Positions 32,451 to 42,805 of a stretch of DNA of 64,000 nucleotides are shown here, in pieces. The notes beneath the pieces were generated by a model. That model was not told the DNA's origin and made no database searches. It was given only the letters and a program-made list of their open reading frames with translations. This DNA comes from Lactuca virosa (Eukaryota; Streptophyta; Magnoliopsida; Asterales; Asteraceae), in contig CAKMRJ010003334.1 in NCBI GenBank assembly GCA_928212115.1, positions 26,271,725 to 26,335,724 on the forward strand, written 5' to 3'. The translations under genes and the position numbers were made by a program. Every line of letters starts with the position of its first letter. Positions within the stretch are counted from its first letter, which is position 1.

Positions 32451-33810
32451 GTCACCGTACCACCACCATAAGCCAGGTGACCCGTTAAACGTGCCTGGTT
32501 GATACGTGTTCTGTTTTAGGGCTTTTCAAGAGGAACCCAGGTAAGAGAATCGTCCCCCGCTCTCCGCCGTATGCCGTCGACTCCCATGTGAAGCCTTCGA
32601 CCAGTACTGTTCTTCGATTTTTATAACCTTTTTTGTTTGTTACTACTATAGTTTTGGCAAAAAGATTTCAATAAACACAAATTTAATAAATAGATCTTAT
32701 ATAACATAAGTTTTTATGTTGATTGATTACACTATATGTTCCCTTCCGGTTGATATGCTCATATCATGTAATCATGAATTCCAGTTTAAATAGTAGGGTA
32801 AAGTTTATAAGTTTTCTGACTTCATTCATTTGCTATTAATTTAAATTATTATTACAATGCTTCTTCTATTTGTTTTTCTCAGGTTCCATTCTGAACCCTT
32901 GGGTTAAGTGTCTTACTCTTTTTCAGCCCATGAACCTAGGAATGGAATCACCAATTCCATGGATCAAGTAATGATGGGAGTGGAGCTTGAAGAAGTGGAC
33001 GAGCAACCATGAATCTTTACACCTACACCTATCTTGATGAGAAACCATGAATCAAATTACATACTATGTTCTGAAACATTTTTATTTTGGTAGTTTCTTT
33101 AATGATAGTTGTCTCATCTTTTTTCATTCCAGGAAATTTAGGTGGAGATCTGCATTATACAAGTGATAATGGTGTTGACGATTGCAGTTGCACCTGTTGT
33201 ATCTCTTGCTTCATTCGTTACTCCTAAACCTTCTTTTTCGTCGTTGGTACGCTTAATAGTTTTTTTTAGTAAAACCTAAAATTTAGTTTTCTAATCTAAT
33301 TTAACAGCAATGAATGTATTGATCTATTTCTGGTGTTTGATGGAGTTGGATTATCTATGTTTCATCAAATAAATAAATTTTATAAATCAGAAAAAAAAAA
33401 TTCATAAGATACATTTGAGTTTAAATTTTGGGTTGAAAATTTTGATTCGTTAATGAATTGTTTTAATGAATTGTTGTGAGGACTACACCCGACACCGGTT
33501 GTGGGGTACGTATGTTTTTATTTTCAATTCTTTCTGAATGTTTTTTGTTTGATTTAGGATATTTGAAAATTGTGATTTTTTTCTTTTTTGGCATTGTTTT
33601 TAGGTAGCAAGTTTTGGTCCTTACCTAGGGAAGAGAACCGGGTGGGTACTGGGTCCCGATGACATTTGGTAAAAAAACATTTTATTTTATTTATTAATTC
33701 TTGAATTCAACAAAAAATTTTTTTTATATATATATATATATATTTTTATTATAGGTACAAGAAAATCGAACCGTGTGAGTCCTGGAAGTGGAGGTGATTA
33801 GCTGGTGTTT

Positions 33811-34260
33811 CTTGAACGACTTTATGATGCGGTCCCACCTAGGATAGTTAGCGGTTTGATTCCGGGTCTGTCGGTTGAGAAATACATGGAGGATGGTAAA
33901 AAAAAATAGAATATACATGGGAATGGTTATAAACGGATGAATGAAATGATTGATTCTAGAAGGTATCAGAATGTAATGTATATGAATACCGCTTTGGAAG
34001 GATTTGTAGTTGGAATTCATTCCTCCAAGTTGTGGCTTATGAATGTTGTTCCTACTTCTGCTGAGGCAAATACTCTTGGAGTTTATTTACGAGTGTGGCC
34101 TTATTGGCATATATCACAACTGGTATATAATATACAAATCTTTTAAAACTTGAAATTTATTAATTAAAAATTGATTATTAAACTAGAAAGACATTAACTA
34201 ATTAATAAAATAATATTGCAGGTGTGAAGTCTTTTCCATGAATGCAAAGAAGGTATAGTA
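33811..34260 (+). pseudogene. Captured fragment of a plant PMT-type (DUF248) methyltransferase gene, with intron
   Basis: Plant PMT proteins are Golgi-localised putative S-adenosylmethionine-dependent methyltransferases involved in wall pectin. 33811 onward encodes LERLYDAVPPRIVSGLIPGL and SVEKYMEDGK. After one stop near 33907 the same frame continues with YKRMNEMIDSRRYQNVM, then SSKLWLMNVVPTSAEANTLG. A 1-base change near 34085 shifts the frame, and the following bases still read as the family's glycine- and tyrosine-rich motif. A GT-AG intron (34123-34221) interrupts a Trp codon, after which CEVFS resumes the family's WCEAFS-type motif. Similarity is lost after about 34245. The retained intron means the copy came from genomic DNA, not mRNA. 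Not functional as read. Confidence 0.85.
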
Positions 34261-35059
34261 AGCACATTGTTTGTATTTAGCTGTTCCATTCAGTTTGAGA
34301 TTATAGACTTTGAAAGAAAATATAATAAAATCTCATGATTTATGATCATGGGTTTTTGCATGAAAGGGTTCTTAAATGTATTAAGGTTGTGAGCATGGGT
34401 TTTACTATCATTCACCCCCAACCACAGGTCCAAGTGATGCTTCAACATCACTCCTTAAAGAAGGTGGTTCTACTACAATTGACTTAATTACCCCTAAACA
34501 AAAGGCCAGTGAAGGTGTGTTAACTTTTTTGCCCTTGTGATGATGGCTGCCTTGGTGGTTTTCTGATATGTTTACGGTTGCTCATCTGCTCTTCATTCAA
34601 CAGACGAGATCTACACATTTTTGTGTGGAATGAATCTTACAAGTGGAGAATTCAGTATCGTATGAATTTTTAGCGTCGGAGAAATTGATAGCTGCATGGG
34701 ATGTCGGTCTTAGTCTTAGATAATGATGTGATTTAATTTCATTGTGGAAAGTTGAACAGGATGAGAAGATGGATGAGGCTGTTAAGACCTGCTGTATAAT
34801 CTCTTTCGGTTTAGCAATGTACATTCTTTATTATTATTATTATTTTTTTATAGCATACTACAACACTTTGATATCTTTTCTTATTAACACATTGTCGTGT
34901 GAAAATTCTATCCAATTATTGGATTGTATTTTCAAAATTTTCTTATTATAACATTTACACGTTTGTAAATGGAGAAATCTCCTACAATGGCAACGTATTT
35001 TATTGTGGCTAACAACTTAGGCAATGTACTTTACTTTGACGCAAAAGCAACACCTTCTG

Positions 35060-35111
35060 CCCCCCCCCCCCCCCCCCCCCCCCCCGCGCAACGCGGGGGG
35101 AAACTTTCTAG
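35060..35111 (+). other. Helitron 3' terminus with hairpin and 26-base C tract
   Basis: A C run at 35060-35085 merges into the terminal hairpin stem (8-9 bp, CAA loop), then AAACTTTCTAG. The hairpin is the transposition termination signal of Helitrons. The long C run is unusual and has probably expanded. Confidence 0.8.
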
Positions 35112-35154
35112 TTAACCATAAGAATGTCATAATCTCATGTTTAAAGCGTCATTC

Positions 35155-35236
35155 AATATATTATATATACTATATATATAATATATATAATATAATATTA
35201 TATATATATATATATATCATTATATATATCTATATA
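35155..35236. repeat. (TA)n-rich array
   Basis: Imperfect TATATA array between the Helitron end and the first inverted-repeat unit. Confidence 0.8.
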
Positions 35237-35634
35237 TAGGGAAAAGTTCAATAGAGAACCATAATTATTGTTTCTTCAATGAACCATTTTTTTTTCAATT
35301 TCTAGAGCTTATTCTTTTATCGAAAAAAAATCTAAAAATATCTAAATTCATATATTAACATTGTGAATGTGAAAAATATTTTTCGGATTCACCGTGTGAA
35401 TCCGGATTCACATTGTGAATTTTCAAATATTCACATTTGTGAATTTTCAAATATTCACATTGTGAATTTGACGTAAAAAAAATCGAATTTGATATAATTG
35501 GAAAAAGGATAAAAAATTATGAATTTCTGTATTTTTAGTTTTTTTTTTTTGATCAAAAATAAGTTCTAAAAGTTGAAAAAAAGATTGGTTCTTTGGTTCC
35601 TTGGGTAATTATGGTTCTCTATTGAACCTCACCC

Positions 35635-35636
<2 letters not shown>
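35237..35636. mobile_element. MITE-like inverted-repeat unit 1
   Basis: The left end TAGGGAAAAGTTCAATAGAG continues into AACCATAATTA; the right end, read in reverse complement, starts TAGGGTGAGGTTCAATAGAG and continues the same way. Flanked on both sides by TA arrays. The interior holds a short tandem of TTCACATTGTGAATTTTCAA words. Superfamily not assigned. Confidence 0.65.
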
Positions 35637-35695
<59 letters not shown>

Positions 35696-35710
35696 ATAGA
35701 GATATATATA
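35636..35710. repeat. (TA)n microsatellite
   Basis: About 60 bases of alternating TA, then a short GATATATATA stretch, between MITE-like units 1 and 2. Confidence 0.9.
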
Positions 35711-36215
35711 CTAGGGTTAGGTTCATGTGAGACGGCCTAATTTTGTGAGACTGTGAAACGCAATCTTAGCCACTCATTTTGTAGATAAAAAAAACATTTT
35801 TAAAATACAAAATAATTGAAAATTTTCAAAAAACAAATTTCAAATATTACTTTCGGAATTTATATTTTCCAAAAAAAAAATATCAAAAAATAAATAAAAA
35901 ATAAATACGTTTTTTTACATATTCTAATACAATATTAGAATATTCTACATATCTGACAAATCTAGTAGAATATTTTAACATTCAAAAAATCACATTAAAA
36001 TATTACAGTGTAATATTCTATTAGAATATTTCACGTATTTAAAAAAAAAACGGTAATTTTTATTTATTTAACTTTTTTAGGTAATTAAAGTGACGAAAAT
36101 AATAATTAAAAAAAAGAATTTTCGGATTTTTTCTTTTATTTTGTATTTTAAAATTATTTTTAGATTTGGTCTCACGGGTCTCACAAAATAGCATGGTCTC
36201 AAAGGAACCTGAAAC
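35711..36215. mobile_element. MITE-like inverted-repeat unit 2
   Basis: The left end CTAGGGTTAGGTTCATGTGA, then GTGAGACTGTGA, is mirrored by the right end TCTCACAAAATAGCATGGTC, then TCAAAGGAACCTGAAAC. A truncated second copy of the right end lies at 36285-36348. The interior carries TAGAATATT-rich words. Confidence 0.62.
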
Positions 36216-36221
36216 ATATAT

Positions 36222-36284
<63 letters not shown>
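36216..36284. repeat. (TA)n microsatellite
   Basis: About 65 bases of near-perfect TA repeat between unit 2 and its partial inverted copy. Confidence 0.9.
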
Positions 36285-36348
36285 TTTCAGGTTTATTTGA
36301 GAACATGCAAATTTTGTGAGACCGTGAGACCAAATCTAAAAATAATTT
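36285..36348. mobile_element. Truncated copy of unit 2 terminus
   Basis: TTTCAGGTTTATTTGAGAAC, then TTTTGTGAGACCGTGAGACC, then AAATCTAAAAATAATTT is the reverse complement of the right end of unit 2, with changes. Similarity ends at 36348. Confidence 0.7.
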
Positions 36349-36890
36349 AGGTAGAGAACCATTTAAACAACCTAGTTTTAATCAAAACAAATCCAATTTT
36401 ATTTTCTCTAAATTTTGTTTTAATAGAATATCATTGAATTGAGTTAAATTATGGAGTAAAAAAAATCAATTTTATATCTTTTTATTTCAAATAAATATTG
36501 AAGTTTATAGAGAAAGTAAAAAAATCAATATTTTTTAACGAACATAACTCAAACATTTTGTCTTTCAATTGAGAAACTATATCCAATGATTTATGAAATA
36601 CTTTATTGAGTTATTGCATTTTTTTTATCTTTTATTCTATTAGTTTTTATTTAAAATTGAATAGGGTTGATTAAATGGTCACGACTTTTAATGTTTTAAG
36701 TTCTTAGACAAAATGAAGAAAAACAACATAGATTCGATCCTTTTAGTAAGTTACGTGATTAAGGAAGAATAGTAAACGAGATATCATGATTAGCTTGGAT
36801 ATATATGGATCAAAACTACATAGTTTGGAGAGTTCTATATATAAGATTAGTCACATAACAGCCACATATTCCCTAAGCTAGATATATATA
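36349..36890. other. AT-rich spacer
   Basis: No coding sequence or repeat structure recognised. Confidence 0.5.
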
Positions 36891-36940
<50 letters not shown>

Positions 36941-36961
36941 TTAATATATATATATATATAA
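36891..36961. repeat. (TA)n microsatellite
   Basis: About 70 bases of imperfect TA repeat bordering the next inverted-repeat unit. Confidence 0.9.
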
Positions 36962-37330
36962 AGATCCGGTTTTTTGTGAGACTCATTTTAAAATGAGTAC
37001 TAGGACACCTTAAAAATTTGAAAAAAAAAATCTAAAAAAAGTACAAATTATAAAATCGAGCATAGATCTAAGTCCGGGAGAAATAAAAATTGGAATTTTT
37101 TTTGCATCATTGAAATTGATCTATGATTCAATTTTAATTTTTTATTTTGCATCATTAGGATCAATTATTCAATTTTAATGATCAAATTTTTTTTTTTCCA
37201 ATTTTGTTTTTCTCTCGGACATAGATCTATGCTCGATTTTATGATTTTTATTTTTTTTAGATTCTTTTTTCAATTTTTTTAAGCTGTCCCCACGAGTTCT
37301 CACTATAAAATGAGTCCTCACCCGATCGTG
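36962..37330. mobile_element. MITE-like foldback unit 3 (about 370 bp)
   Basis: Arms of more than 110 bp pair across the unit: ATAAAATCGAGCATAGATCT at about 37052 against AGATCTATGCTCGATTTTAT at about 37225, and ACTCATTTTAAAATGAG against CTCACTATAAAATGAGTCCT. Bordered by TA arrays left and (TG)n(TA)n right. Confidence 0.75.
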
Positions 37331-37344
37331 TGTGTGTGTGTGTA

Positions 37345-37395
<51 letters not shown>
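37328..37395. repeat. (TG)n(TA)n microsatellite
   Basis: About 7 GT units followed by about 25 TA units. Confidence 0.9.
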
Positions 37396-37405
<10 letters not shown>

Positions 37406-37755
37406 CTAGGTGTGAGACCGATGTATTACATAAGTTTATTTAAAAAAAAATTAAATATGAAATTTTAACAATTTGAGAAGTTTGAATATATAAGAAAAAT
37501 GCGAAAAATTTTAAATGATTAAAATTAATGAGGCTTTAATACATTGAATACATTACATATATAAACCCTTTCTAATAAATACCTTAAATATTTATTACCT
37601 TACATATTAAATGTGGAATTTTAATTTAATAAAATGAAAAATACAATAAAATGAGAAGTGGAAAACAGAAATTTCAAAAATTCTAGAAAATGTCATATGT
37701 CCAAATGAAGGAGAAGAGGACATGTGACAAAAAGATTTTGATTTATTAGGTAGGA
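37406..37755 (-). mobile_element. Possible mini-Helitron, 350 bp
   Basis: On the minus strand it begins TCCTACCTAATAAATC after a host A and ends in a weak hairpin region (GTAATACATCGGTCTCACAC) followed by CTAG and host T. That fits the A^T insertion rule of Helitrons. The hairpin is imperfect, so the call is tentative. No coding. Confidence 0.38.
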
Positions 37756-37756
37756 T

Positions 37757-37829
37757 ATATATATATATATAATATATATATATTAAATATATATATATAT
37801 ATCTATATATATATATATATATATATATG
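37757..37829. repeat. (TA)n microsatellite
   Basis: About 70 bases of imperfect TA repeat. Confidence 0.9.
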
Positions 37830-37940
37830 AAACCAAATTATAAAACATAACCACATAACCAAATGAAAATGACTTATGTTGATTTATGGACATTGGTGAT
37901 TTTCATGTTTATAAATAAACATATGTTCATAAATAAACAT

Positions 37941-38130
37941 AGGGATTTTTTAATACGTGTCTTAAGGACACCTATAAGAAGCATTAAATATCATAAATAT
38001 TTTCATAATTAAATGTGAAATACATTAATAATTCTCATAATAAATGTATTTAAGATTTAATTATGGTAATAGTTGTCCTAGTTAATATTTCTTATATGTG
38101 CCCTTAGGGCACATATTGGTATCCCCTGTG
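37941..38130. mobile_element. MITE-like unit at the 5' edge of the LINE
   Basis: The left end (from 37941, AGGGATTTTTTAATACGTGT) is mirrored by the right end (CCCTTAGGGCACATATTGGT, then ATCCCCT, to about 38129). The arms are about 45 bp with mismatches. It begins directly after the left copy of the LINE target duplication. Confidence 0.6.
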
Positions 38131-38153
38131 GGTGAGAATATGAATAAAAAAAT

Positions 38154-38995
38154 GCATGGAGGCCGATTATAGAAAAGTTTCATTCCAAGTTGTCTTCATG
38201 GAAAGCGAAATCATTGAGTTTTGGCGGTAGAGTAACACTTGCAAAAGCGGTGCTTGGTAATCTCCCCACATTCTTTATGTCAATATTTGTAGTTCCAAAC
38301 GGTGTAATTTATATTCTCGAAAAAATCAGAAGGACATTCATTTGGTGTAGAGAGTATAATAAAAAAAAAAGTATCAGCTGGGTTAAATAGGATAAGATTA
38401 TAGAGCCAAATTTCTTTGTTGGCTAAATGGATGTGGCGTTTGAAAACTGATGACTCCTCTATGTGGAAAAAAGTCATTCGATGTATCCATAATTTAGATG
38501 GGAGGCATTGGTCTGTGTTTGCTAACAGATCCAACACCGGTGTGTGGAAAAACATAATAAAAGCATGCAACTGTTTGACGAATTTTAACATTGATCCCAA
38601 GGAAATAGTTTCGTGGAATTCGATTGACTGCTGTTGGGTGTCTGATTTCGTGAGAGACGACAGGTTTATGGTGTGCCTGTTACATGAACGATTAGAACTG
38701 GCGTGCCATGTCGTCAATGATGGACCATTTGACTGGGGTAAGACGATCCCCTTTAAGATCCCATGCTTCATTTGGAGAGCAAAGCTTAGAAGAATACCAT
38801 CTGCAGTGGCATTAAGAAATAGGGGGGATCACAATTCTAACTACTACGTGTGGAGTGTGTAATATGGAGGAGGAGACAAGTGTTCACGTTTTGCTATCAT
38901 TTCCTGTAGCGATGGCAGTCATGGATTCGATCCTTGCTTGGTGTGAAATTAGATGTGACAGATTTCATTTGGTGGAAAATATACTCCTCTTCATC
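38154..38995 (+). pseudogene. 3' end of LINE ORF2 (reverse transcriptase C-terminus and zf-RVT)
   Basis: 38154-38390 encodes the post-RT segment KLSSWKAKSLSFGGRVTLAK, a hallmark of plant L1-type LINEs. After a frame break at the A run near 38362, 38416-38862 continues with SVFANRSNTGVWKNIIKACN and the zinc-binding domain FIWRAKLRRIPSAVALRNRG. After another shift the CX2C-containing NMEEETSVHVLLS follows to about 38950. The catalytic RT domain and endonuclease are absent, so it is dead. Confidence 0.87.
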
Positions 38996-39383
38996 TCACG
39001 ATAGTGTAAGTGCAAATTTTAAAGAAGAATGCTAAATGTGATATTAAGTGGAGTTTTACGGTGCATATGGACGGATAGAAAAAAATGATTTTTTAAAAAA
39101 CTCTAGTAGTTTGGAATTTATGGTGCAATGGTAAGAATAAAAGCAATAACATTCATATGGTGCAAGCATAGGGGATCATTCAAAAAATGGATTGGAGAGT
39201 TTGGAATTTATGTCCTTTCCTTTGTTTGTATTTTTCTCCTGTTTTTCCAGTTCTTCTTTCCTTTTTATTCTCTTTGAACTGTTTGTAATTTCCTCCCCAT
39301 CTCCTTGATGTGGGTTGTTATTTTCTATTCACCGTTTTCCAAAAAAAAGAAAATCCCATAAACATATGTTCATCAATGAACAT

Positions 39384-39830
39384 GAGTCATTATAATATGG
39401 TTATTTGATATAATTTTGTTATGTATTGAACCTACCATTTTGTTCGAAATAGTTGTCCAGTATCATAACTAATTTGTATAACTTTAGGAATAATAGCAAA
39501 ATATTTTTTGGTTTTGTCCCTCAAGAGAAAGAATTGCTAGAAATAGTTTTTAGAGAATGAGAAAATAGTTTATTAATTTATTGCTTGTTAATAAGTTAAT
39601 TAGAAACTAGTTGAAATTGATTTGAAATTACTTTGGATTAATTACAATTAATTTGTAAGTGCAAGGACTGAATGTTATTTGTCCAATATAATATCAAATT
39701 CGTGTAACTTGAGGAATAATAGCAAAATCCTTTTTGGGTTGTCCTCAAGAGCAATAATAACTAGAAATAGTTTTGGAGATTGAGAAAATAGTTTATTAAG
39801 TTATGGATTAAGCACTTATTGAGCATACAA
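39384..39830 (+). repeat. Direct repeat, about 226-bp period, near the left edge of element D
   Basis: AATAATAGCAAAAT...GAGAAAATAGTTTATTAA occurs at about 39488-39575 and again at about 39714-39799; similarity also includes the preceding TTGTCCA-type words. It may lie inside the 5' LTR of D or just outside it; I could not fix the LTR start. Confidence 0.65.
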
Positions 39831-41675
39831 GGTCATAAAGTTGGAAACTTTATGACTCCTAATGATATTTTGACCTTGGATCTACGTTTGGATGTATTAA
39901 GTCGTTATATTAAGCACTTTATGGGAAGAAATCAAAGTCTGGAGTTACGCCCCACGTACATGGGAATACGCCCATCGTACGTGGTCAACAACCTCGATGT
40001 TGGTCTTCAGAGGAGTACGCCCCGCGTATGCTCGTTGGGTCGACTCGGTTGGCTTGACTCAGTTGACTTATGGATCTTTGACCAGTCTGATCTTGGACTT
40101 TGACTTTTGTTAACCCCATTGACTTTTAACCAAGTTTGACTTTAGGTCAAACTTGAGGGTTGGGTTGGTGATTAAGATTTTATATGGTATTCGATGTGAG
40201 TAGATCCGCGGGAGCAAGCAGTGTAGCAAGGAACGAATCGCAGTATTCTCAGGTTTCTTCATTTCAGGTGAGTTTCGTCTCATTGTACCGTGGGTCGAAG
40301 GCACCAATGTCGGCCCACTAGTTTTCAGTTATCCGTTAGTAGATGGATGACATAAGGGTTGTGTATAGTCAAATAGGATAGACTGAGGACTCTTGATCTA
40401 TGCTCTCTTACATGTTCCTTGTTTGGTTGTGGTTCTAGGGTAGGATCACCTGTCCGAGTGGCTACCTCACCTTTGGTTATATACAGTAAAGCATTTCTTA
40501 TATTGTTGCTACTTAGTATGACATGGTGTTGTAATGATCTGTTAGATCTGTATTCTGGGATTGAGGATGTTGTTATGCTGTAGTGATGTGTTAGATCTGT
40601 ATTACGGTATCAAGTATGTCGTTATGTTGTAGTGACTTGTTAGATCTGTATTCTAGTATCGAGTATGATGTTATGTTGTAGTGATCTGTTAGATCTGTAT
40701 TCTAGTATCAAGTATGTCGTTATGCTGTAGTGATCTGTTAGATCTGTATTATGGTATTGAGTATCTTGTTATGTTGTAGTGATCTGTTAGATCCATATTC
40801 TAGTGTCGAGTATGCTGTTATGCTGTAGTGATCTGTTAGATTTGTATTCTGGTATCGAGTATGCTGTTATGTTGTAATGATCTATTAGATCGGTATTCGG
40901 ATATGTAGGATGTTTCTATGCTATAGTGCACTGTTGGATTGGTATGTTATTTGTACTTACCGGTTATCATCTGGTGGAGTGCCCTAGGGACTGTCTGTGG
41001 TTATGTAGGATAGCCTGAGAACTCTTGGTCTAAGCTCTCTTGCTTGTTCCTTGTTTGTTTGTGGCTTTAGAGTAGGATCATCTGTCTGGGTGGCTATCTC
41101 ACATCTGGCTACTTATGGTTACGCATTTCATGGAGGTTAGTTGGTAGTGGGACTCTGTGCTGTGATAGGATTAGTAGGCGGGAGTGAGTTGTATGATTGA
41201 TGTTTGCCTGTTTTATGTGCCTGCTTGATCCTTGTTTGTTTACATGTCGACATGTGGTGGTGGTGGTGGATTGAGGCGGTAGGCCAACAAACCCTGGTAG
41301 GCTCGGGAGGAGCGGTTGGGTGGAGGCGGTAGGCCAACAAACCCTGGTATTCCGGTCAGGTTAGACCGAAGGCCGAAAAGCGACAGTTCTTCATGCTTGT
41401 ATGTTTATCGTATGAGGGTATTTTGGGGGAAACTCACTAAGCTTTATGCTTACCCAGTTGTTTATGGTTTCAGGTTTCATCGGTAATTGCGGGAAGGCGA
41501 AGGCGGGACTGTACACACTCATCAGCAACATTGAAGATTCCACGTTTTCTATGATACTCTGATCTTTAGTAAATGTAATCTGGAATAAATAGGCTTCTTA
41601 AATAATGGATTAATGAATTGGGAAGTTTTACCTTAATAAAAATAAAAAAATTGGTTGTGAAAATGGTACGTTACA
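39450..41675 (+). repeat. 5' LTR of D (left boundary approximate)
   Basis: Ends TACGTTACA at 41675, matching the end of the 3' LTR at 59157. It contains GCACCAATGTCGGCCC, a 49-bp minisatellite and GGCGGTAGGCCAACAAACCC repeats (41273 and 41323), all shared with the 3' copy. No clear TGTAAC start was found upstream. Confidence 0.7.
40535..40926 (+). repeat. 49-bp minisatellite, 8 units, in the 5' LTR of D
   Basis: Units start at 40535, 40584, 40633, 40682, 40731, 40780, 40829 and 40878. The consensus begins TGATCTGTTAGATCTGTATT and ends GTTATGCTGTAG. The length is constant, with base substitutions between units. Confidence 0.93.
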
Positions 41676-41679
41676 AGTT

Positions 41680-41691
41680 AGTATCAGAGCC
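41680..41691 (+). other. Primer-binding site remnant of D
   Basis: AGTATCAGAGCC follows the LTR at four bases, one change from the usual initiator Met-tRNA site. Element C is inserted immediately after it. Confidence 0.65.
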
Positions 41692-41692
41692 C

Positions 41693-42641
41693 TAAATGGT
41701 CTAGTATGCTCAAAAGTCATATTAAAGTGATATTGCTAAATAACATATGATACTAATGGGTCATACTAACAACAACTTGATACAATTGATTATTTATTAG
41801 AAATTAATTTTAATAAATATTTAATAAAACTCTTATAGTTAAATTGGAAATTATTTTTTCATGGAAATAATAATTTTCATTAGCAAATATCATTACATTA
41901 TTTCATATGGTATGAATTAATAATTCATGCACAACTTTTTGGACTAGTTGAAAACCTTTTGTCTTTTACTCAAAAGACAAACTTTATATTTTATAAGCCT
42001 TGAGTCTATAAAATTTAAACTAACTTTCCTCTTTTTTATACAATTTTTGAAATTTGCATAAAAAGAAGATAAAAGTATGGCTTTATCAAAAGTATACATG
42101 TCTTTATAAGCATGGGGGACACTCTTATGACATGGGGACAAACTTGTATAAAGTGGAAGTAACTAATGGTTAATAACTTCACTTTATGCATATAAATAAG
42201 AGGGCTTGCATTTGGCTAGATTGCTCATTCCTTCCTTGAGGCATATGGCCGAAACCTCTTCTCTCCCACTCTTTCTCTCTAGTTTTGGTTAGAAAACTTG
42301 AAGAACACTTGCATCTTCATGCCATCTTTAAGTTTATATTGGTTATGAACTTAAAGCTTAAGGGTTCAAGAGTTTTGGACTAGCATCTACATCAAGTTGA
42401 GTCATTGTTGGTGTCTCAAAGGTTCCACATTCTTCATCAACTTCCAAGCCTCCCAAGAGGACCCAAAGAACTACAAAGGTTGTTATTTCTTCACGTCTTC
42501 TTTGGTTGGTGTTTTAATTTTTCTATAACTTGCAAGAAGATCGTTGGTGGGTATAAAATGTTTATGTTATTTCAAAAATTAAAGTCTTCCGTTGCCATAT
42601 TTTTCTTGTTTATGAAACTATTTTTGAACTAAAACCCAACA
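41693..42641 (+). repeat. 5' LTR of C
   Basis: Begins TAAATGGTCTAG, where the 3' copy has TGAAAGGTCTAG, and ends AAAACCCAACA. The altered TG start would hamper integrase recognition. Confidence 0.88.
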
Positions 42642-42805
42642 AGCCTTAGTTTGAGTGAATTGGAGGAACACTCGTGTGAATCCAGTCTCAAACTAGGATC
42701 CAAGAATTTTTGAAAAATGTTTTTTGAAAGAACTAATTTGTAATAAAAGGGGTTGAGCTAAGGAAATGGGCTCGGTCTCTTGTCATGTTCTTGTTTGATT
42801 GTTGG
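42642..42805 (+). repeat. 164-bp copy of D sequence inside C
   Basis: AGCCTTAGTTTGAGTGAATT...GATTGTTGG follows the 5' LTR and is about 97% identical to 49830-49993, the D sequence to the right of C's 3' LTR. It sits exactly where C's primer-binding site should be (compare B at 18660-18688), and C's leader resumes at TTAGATTTTTTG. Confidence 0.88.

Larger units (their letters stand above)
31013..35111 (+). mobile_element. Non-autonomous Helitron carrying captured gene sequence
   Basis: The 3' end is diagnostic: a GC hairpin (CCCCCGCG-CAA-CGCGGGGG, 35081-35099), a short AAACTTT spacer, then CTAG at 35108-35111 followed by host T. The 5' end should start TC after a host A; TCCTAAC at 31013 fits, but this is weakly supported and the true start may be tens of bases away. 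No Rep/helicase coding is present, so it would depend on an autonomous partner. The interior contains a fragment of a plant methyltransferase gene with an intron (33811-34260) and other gene-like bits I cannot identify. Confidence 0.72.
37941..39357 (+). mobile_element. 5'-truncated LINE insertion
   Basis: ATAAACATATGTTCAT occurs at 37915-37930 and again at 39358-39373. With two mismatches the match extends to 26 bp, as expected for a target-primed LINE insertion. The right copy is preceded by an A-rich tail (AAAAAAAAGAAAATCCC at 39341-39357). The content is the 3' end of a LINE ORF2 plus 3' UTR. The first about 190 bp are a MITE-like unit. Confidence 0.78.

Noticed and set aside
35024..35239. 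ORF with a run of prolines
   Set aside because: The prolines come from the 26-base C tract at the Helitron terminus; the rest is translated TA repeat.
40535..40926. Evenly spaced repeats resembling a CRISPR array
   Set aside because: Units are tandem with no distinct spacers, lie in an LTR of a plant retrotransposon, and have no cas genes.
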